This document shows positions 61,982 through 64,000 of a stretch of DNA of 64,000 bases, piece by piece. The position numbers and the translations under genes were made by a program. The notes beneath the pieces are model-generated. The model was given only the letters and a program-made list of their open reading frames with translations. It did not search any database and was not told the origin of the DNA. How positions within the stretch are numbered: the stretch's first letter is position 1; the number at the start of each line of letters is the position of its first letter. The stretch comes from Morganella morganii (GTDB lineage Bacteria; Pseudomonadota; Gammaproteobacteria; Enterobacterales; Enterobacteriaceae): positions 2,289,654 through 2,353,653 of the forward strand of contig NZ_NRQY01000001.1 of the NCBI RefSeq assembly GCF_003996855.1. Reading direction: 5' to 3'.

Positions 61982-62806
61982 ATGAACAAACCTGCATTAG
62001 TTACCTTATCTGACGGACACTTAATGCCGCAACTGGGGCTGGGTGTCTGGAAAGCCGGGAACGACGTCGTCGGCTCTGCCGTACAGACCGCACTGGAAAC
62101 CGGTTACCGGTTGATTGATACTGCTGCGATTTATCAGAACGAGGAAGGTGTCGGTGAAGCACTGAAAGCGACCACCGTTCCCCGCGACGAATTATTTATC
62201 ACCACCAAACTGTGGAACAGTGATCAGCAGCATGCCGGTAAAGCCCTGGAAGAGAGCCTGAAAAAATTGCAGCTCGATTATGTGGATCTGTATCTGATCC
62301 ACTGGCCTGCTCCGGCAGAAGATCACTATGTTTCCGCCTGGGAACAATTGATCGAGTTGCAGAAATCCGGGCTGACCCGCAGTATCGGCGTCTGTAATTT
62401 TGATATCGGGCATTTGCAGCGCATTATCCACAAAACCGGTGTAAAACCGGTGCTCAATCAGATTGAGTTACATCCGCTGCTGCAACAGCGTGAGCTACAG
62501 GCCTGGAATGCCACTCATTCCATTCACACCGAATCCTGGAGCCCGCTGGCACAAGGGGGTGAAGGCGTCTTTGATACAGATATCATTCAGACGTTAGCCG
62601 CAAAGTACCAGAAAAACCCGGCACAGATAGTGATTCGCTGGCATCTGGATCGCGGGCTGATTGTCATCCCCAAATCAGTCACACCTTCACGGATCAAGGA
62701 AAACTTTGATGTCTTTGATTTCCGTCTGGAGAAAGAAGAACTCTCTGAGATTCAGTCACTGGATTCTGATACCCGCTTAGGGCCTATTCCGAAAGAATTT
62801 AATTAA
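61982..62806 (+). CDS. dkgA: 2,5-diketo-D-gluconic acid reductase A / methylglyoxal reductase
   Basis: Aldo-keto reductase that reduces methylglyoxal, beta-keto esters and 2,5-diketogluconate with NADPH. 274 residues (E. coli 275). Catalytic tetrad Asp46 and Tyr51 (LIDTAAIYQNEEGVG), Lys76 (TTKLWNSD) and His107 (LIHWPAP). Cofactor-binding VIPKSVTPSRIKENFDVFDF. TTGGAGG lies 6 bases ahead of the ATG. Co-transcribed with yqhD. Confidence 0.96.
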   Translation: MNKPALVTLSDGHLMPQLGLGVWKAGNDVVGSAVQTALETGYRLIDTAAIYQNEEGVGEALKATTVPRDELFITTKLWNSDQQHAGKALEESLKKLQLDYVDLYLIHWPAPAEDHYVSAWEQLIELQKSGLTRSIGVCNFDIGHLQRIIHKTGVKPVLNQIELHPLLQQRELQAWNATHSIHTESWSPLAQGGEGVFDTDIIQTLAAKYQKNPAQIVIRWHLDRGLIVIPKSVTPSRIKENFDVFDFRLEKEELSEIQSLDSDTRLGPIPKEFN

Positions 62807-62825
62807 TCAGTTTACTGCCAGAAAG

Positions 62826-62856
62826 CCATCTGTATAAATTATACAGGTGGTTTTTA
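62826..62856 (+). terminator. dkgA terminator
   Basis: CCATCTGTATAA pairs with TTATACAGGTGG (one T-G pair), followed by T5, 20 bases past the dkgA stop. Confidence 0.85.
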
Positions 62857-62910
62857 TTTATCCGATAACCATTTTCAAATAATCATTCCGAAAGCAATCA
62901 TTCCATAAAT

Positions 62911-62948
62911 AAAAAAGGGGAAATACACGAACGCAATATGTATTTCCC
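62911..62948 (-). terminator. Likely terminator of the adhesin gene
   Basis: GGGAAATAC pairs with GTATTTCCC around a 13-base loop; on the minus strand it is followed by CT6. It lies about 150 bases past the adhesin stop, so the transcript has a long 3' tail. Confidence 0.7.
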
Positions 62949-63005
62949 AAAGCATGGCAAATATAGCAGGATTAATTATCTGAATTTCAGCATCACTGTC
63001 ATTAA

Positions 63006-63060
63006 TATAATTAATTAACTACTCATTAAAATTAAAACGCCAATATGAAAGGAGGAGTAT
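63006..63060 (+). promoter_or_regulatory. Plus-strand TATAAT and very strong ribosome site
   Basis: TATAAT at 63006-63011 and AAAGGAGGAG ending 4 bases before an ATG at 63061. The -35 is weak. The signals face the 3' end of the adhesin gene. Confidence 0.4.
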
Positions 63061-63192
63061 ATGAAACATGACCTTTCAGTCACAATTACACAGCATTACC
63101 ACTCAAGGTTAACTGCCATGTTGTACATCACATCGTTAGAACCGGTGTATGCCATACCGGTCTTCACGGCGATGTTCTCGTTGAACCGGTAA
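63061..63192 (+). CDS. Possible 43-residue ORF, perhaps the 5' remnant of a displaced gene
   Basis: It begins MKHDLSVTITQHYHSRL, and from about residue 13 it is antisense to the adhesin tail; it stops at TAA 63190-63192. The ribosome site (AAAGGAGGAG) is the strongest I noticed outside annotated genes. Only the first 11-12 codons lie outside the adhesin CDS, so the rest may be meaningless. I do not recognise the peptide. Confidence 0.3.
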   Translation: MKHDLSVTITQHYHSRLTAMLYITSLEPVYAIPVFTAMFSLNR

Positions 63193-64000
63193 CCGGTTCC
63201 CACTGCTACTGCCTGAGTGGACTGGTATCCGCCCATGGCCGCAGTGATATTCAGTTTGCCGACACCATAAGGCTGGAACAGACCATTCAGTGCCGCACTT
63301 GCCGCCAGACCGTTATCAAGGCGCTCGTTGGTTTCACGTAAATCGTTTTCCAGTGAACGCAGATCCTGACGGTTTTTCAGGATATCGAGTATATTTTTTT
63401 CAACTTTGACTTCCTGCTCAGCGATATTCCGTGTATTTTGATTGGCAACATTTGTGGTGGTATTTATTTTTTTTGATGCATTGCTGATACGGGTATTCAG
63501 TTTATCCACATCGCCTTCCAGCGCTAACGTGGCATCGGTGATAACGGAAGTCACTACGCTGGCGGATTCGAGCAATTTTTTATTTTTTGCGATATCCCGG
63601 GACTGGGCCTTCAATTGATCCTTGTTGTCACGAATATCCTTCTCACTGGTATACGCTGAATGTTTTGCAAAGCCCGCCTGTAACTCCACCGCAAGGACTT
63701 TATTTTTCAGTTTATCAACGTCAGTTTCCAGATCGATTGTCGCATCCATGATTGCAGAAGTGACTATTTTAGCTGATTCAATTTGTTTTTTCTGTTGCTC
63801 AACGGGTTCAGCAATCTCTCGTTCAAACTCTTCTATCGGTTTAATCATGGCTTTTACAAATTGATCTGGTAATTCCTGTATACCATTTTTGATAACATCC
63901 AGTTTGTCACCCATTTCTTTAGTTTTATCTTCCAGTAACTCTGTTCTCTCATAAATGGGAACCAGCTGCTGACTTACCTGATTTTTGACCTTGTCAGGTG
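63096..64000 (-). CDS. Trimeric autotransporter adhesin, YadA-type anchor and stalk (partial, 5' end off the window)
   Basis: The frame is open from 64000 to TAA at 63096, at least 301 residues. The C-terminal 70 or so form the YadA membrane anchor: NERLDNGLAASAALNGLFQP, then GVGKLNITAAMGGYQSTQAV and GYRFNENIAVKTGMAYTGS, ending in the outer-membrane signature NLEW. The rest is coiled-coil stalk with charged heptads. A segment of the form SAxxVTSxIxDATxxLExDV is present twice, 70 residues apart (63776-63696 and 63566-63486). The head domain and signal peptide lie beyond the right edge. The family mediates binding to host matrix, cells or other bacteria; the ligand cannot be told. Confidence 0.92.
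   Translation of the reverse strand, partial: PDKVKNQVSQQLVPIYERTELLEDKTKEMGDKLDVIKNGIQELPDQFVKAMIKPIEEFEREIAEPVEQQKKQIESAKIVTSAIMDATIDLETDVDKLKNKVLAVELQAGFAKHSAYTSEKDIRDNKDQLKAQSRDIAKNKKLLESASVVTSVITDATLALEGDVDKLNTRISNASKKINTTTNVANQNTRNIAEQEVKVEKNILDILKNRQDLRSLENDLRETNERLDNGLAASAALNGLFQPYGVGKLNITAAMGGYQSTQAVAVGTGYRFNENIAVKTGMAYTGSNDVMYNMAVNLEW

Overview
The window is chromosomal DNA from a member of the Enterobacterales. The proteins resemble those of E. coli throughout, but the moderate base composition, the mosaic gene order and the divergence of several proteins point to the Morganellaceae, most likely Morganella. This placement is inference from recognised families; no database search was run. 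I see no rRNA, tRNA, CRISPR array, transposase or integrase. Almost the whole window is conserved core genome.

Layout. (1) 1-10261, minus strand: a compact block transcribed leftwards, ppdA-ppdB-ygdB-ppdC-recC-ptrA-recB. It encodes four pseudopilin-like proteins, RecBCD subunits and the periplasmic protease pitrilysin; recB runs off the left edge. (2) 10262-15567: an AT-rich 497-base gap, a thyA of unusual type, then lgt, ptsP and rppH on the minus strand. (3) 15750-25491, plus strand: TPP riboswitch and thiBPQ (thiamine uptake), polB with a LexA-like box, rapA and rluA. (4) 25488-34069: a candidate 30-residue membrane peptide and djlA on the minus strand, then the lptD-surA-pdxA-rsmA-apaG-apaH operon, then folA convergent to it. 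(5) 34241-35619: an accessory pair, a LysE/RhtB exporter and a nucleotidyltransferase. (6) 35672-44604, minus strand: nudF-cpdA-yqiA-parE-parC-plsC-ftsP. (7) 44826-58205: tolC, ygiBC, ygiD, ribB with an FMN riboswitch, ubiK, hldE, glnE, ygiF, ygiM and cca. (8) 58245-62806: Fur-linked exbBD, yghB, yqhD and dkgA. (9) 62857-64000: the 3' part of a trimeric autotransporter adhesin (YadA family), running off the right edge.

Compared with E. coli, blocks that lie far apart there (recBCD-thyA-rppH; thiBPQ-polB to folA; ftsP to cca; exbBD-yghB-yqhD-dkgA) are joined here. Genes expected at several joints (sgrR, yabI/ara, yqiB, zupT, metC, yqhC) are not present locally.

I found no convincing large undescribed system. 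The most interesting items are: a Cca whose HD-domain metal ligands are lost; an AT-rich thyA of a different lineage with a central insertion; a perfect rrn-type boxA sequence standing alone upstream of it; a tiny membrane-peptide ORF with its own ribosome site and promoter-like box; a shortened YgiF; a plus-strand ORF with a very strong ribosome site running into the adhesin tail; and the accessory exporter/nucleotidyltransferase pair.
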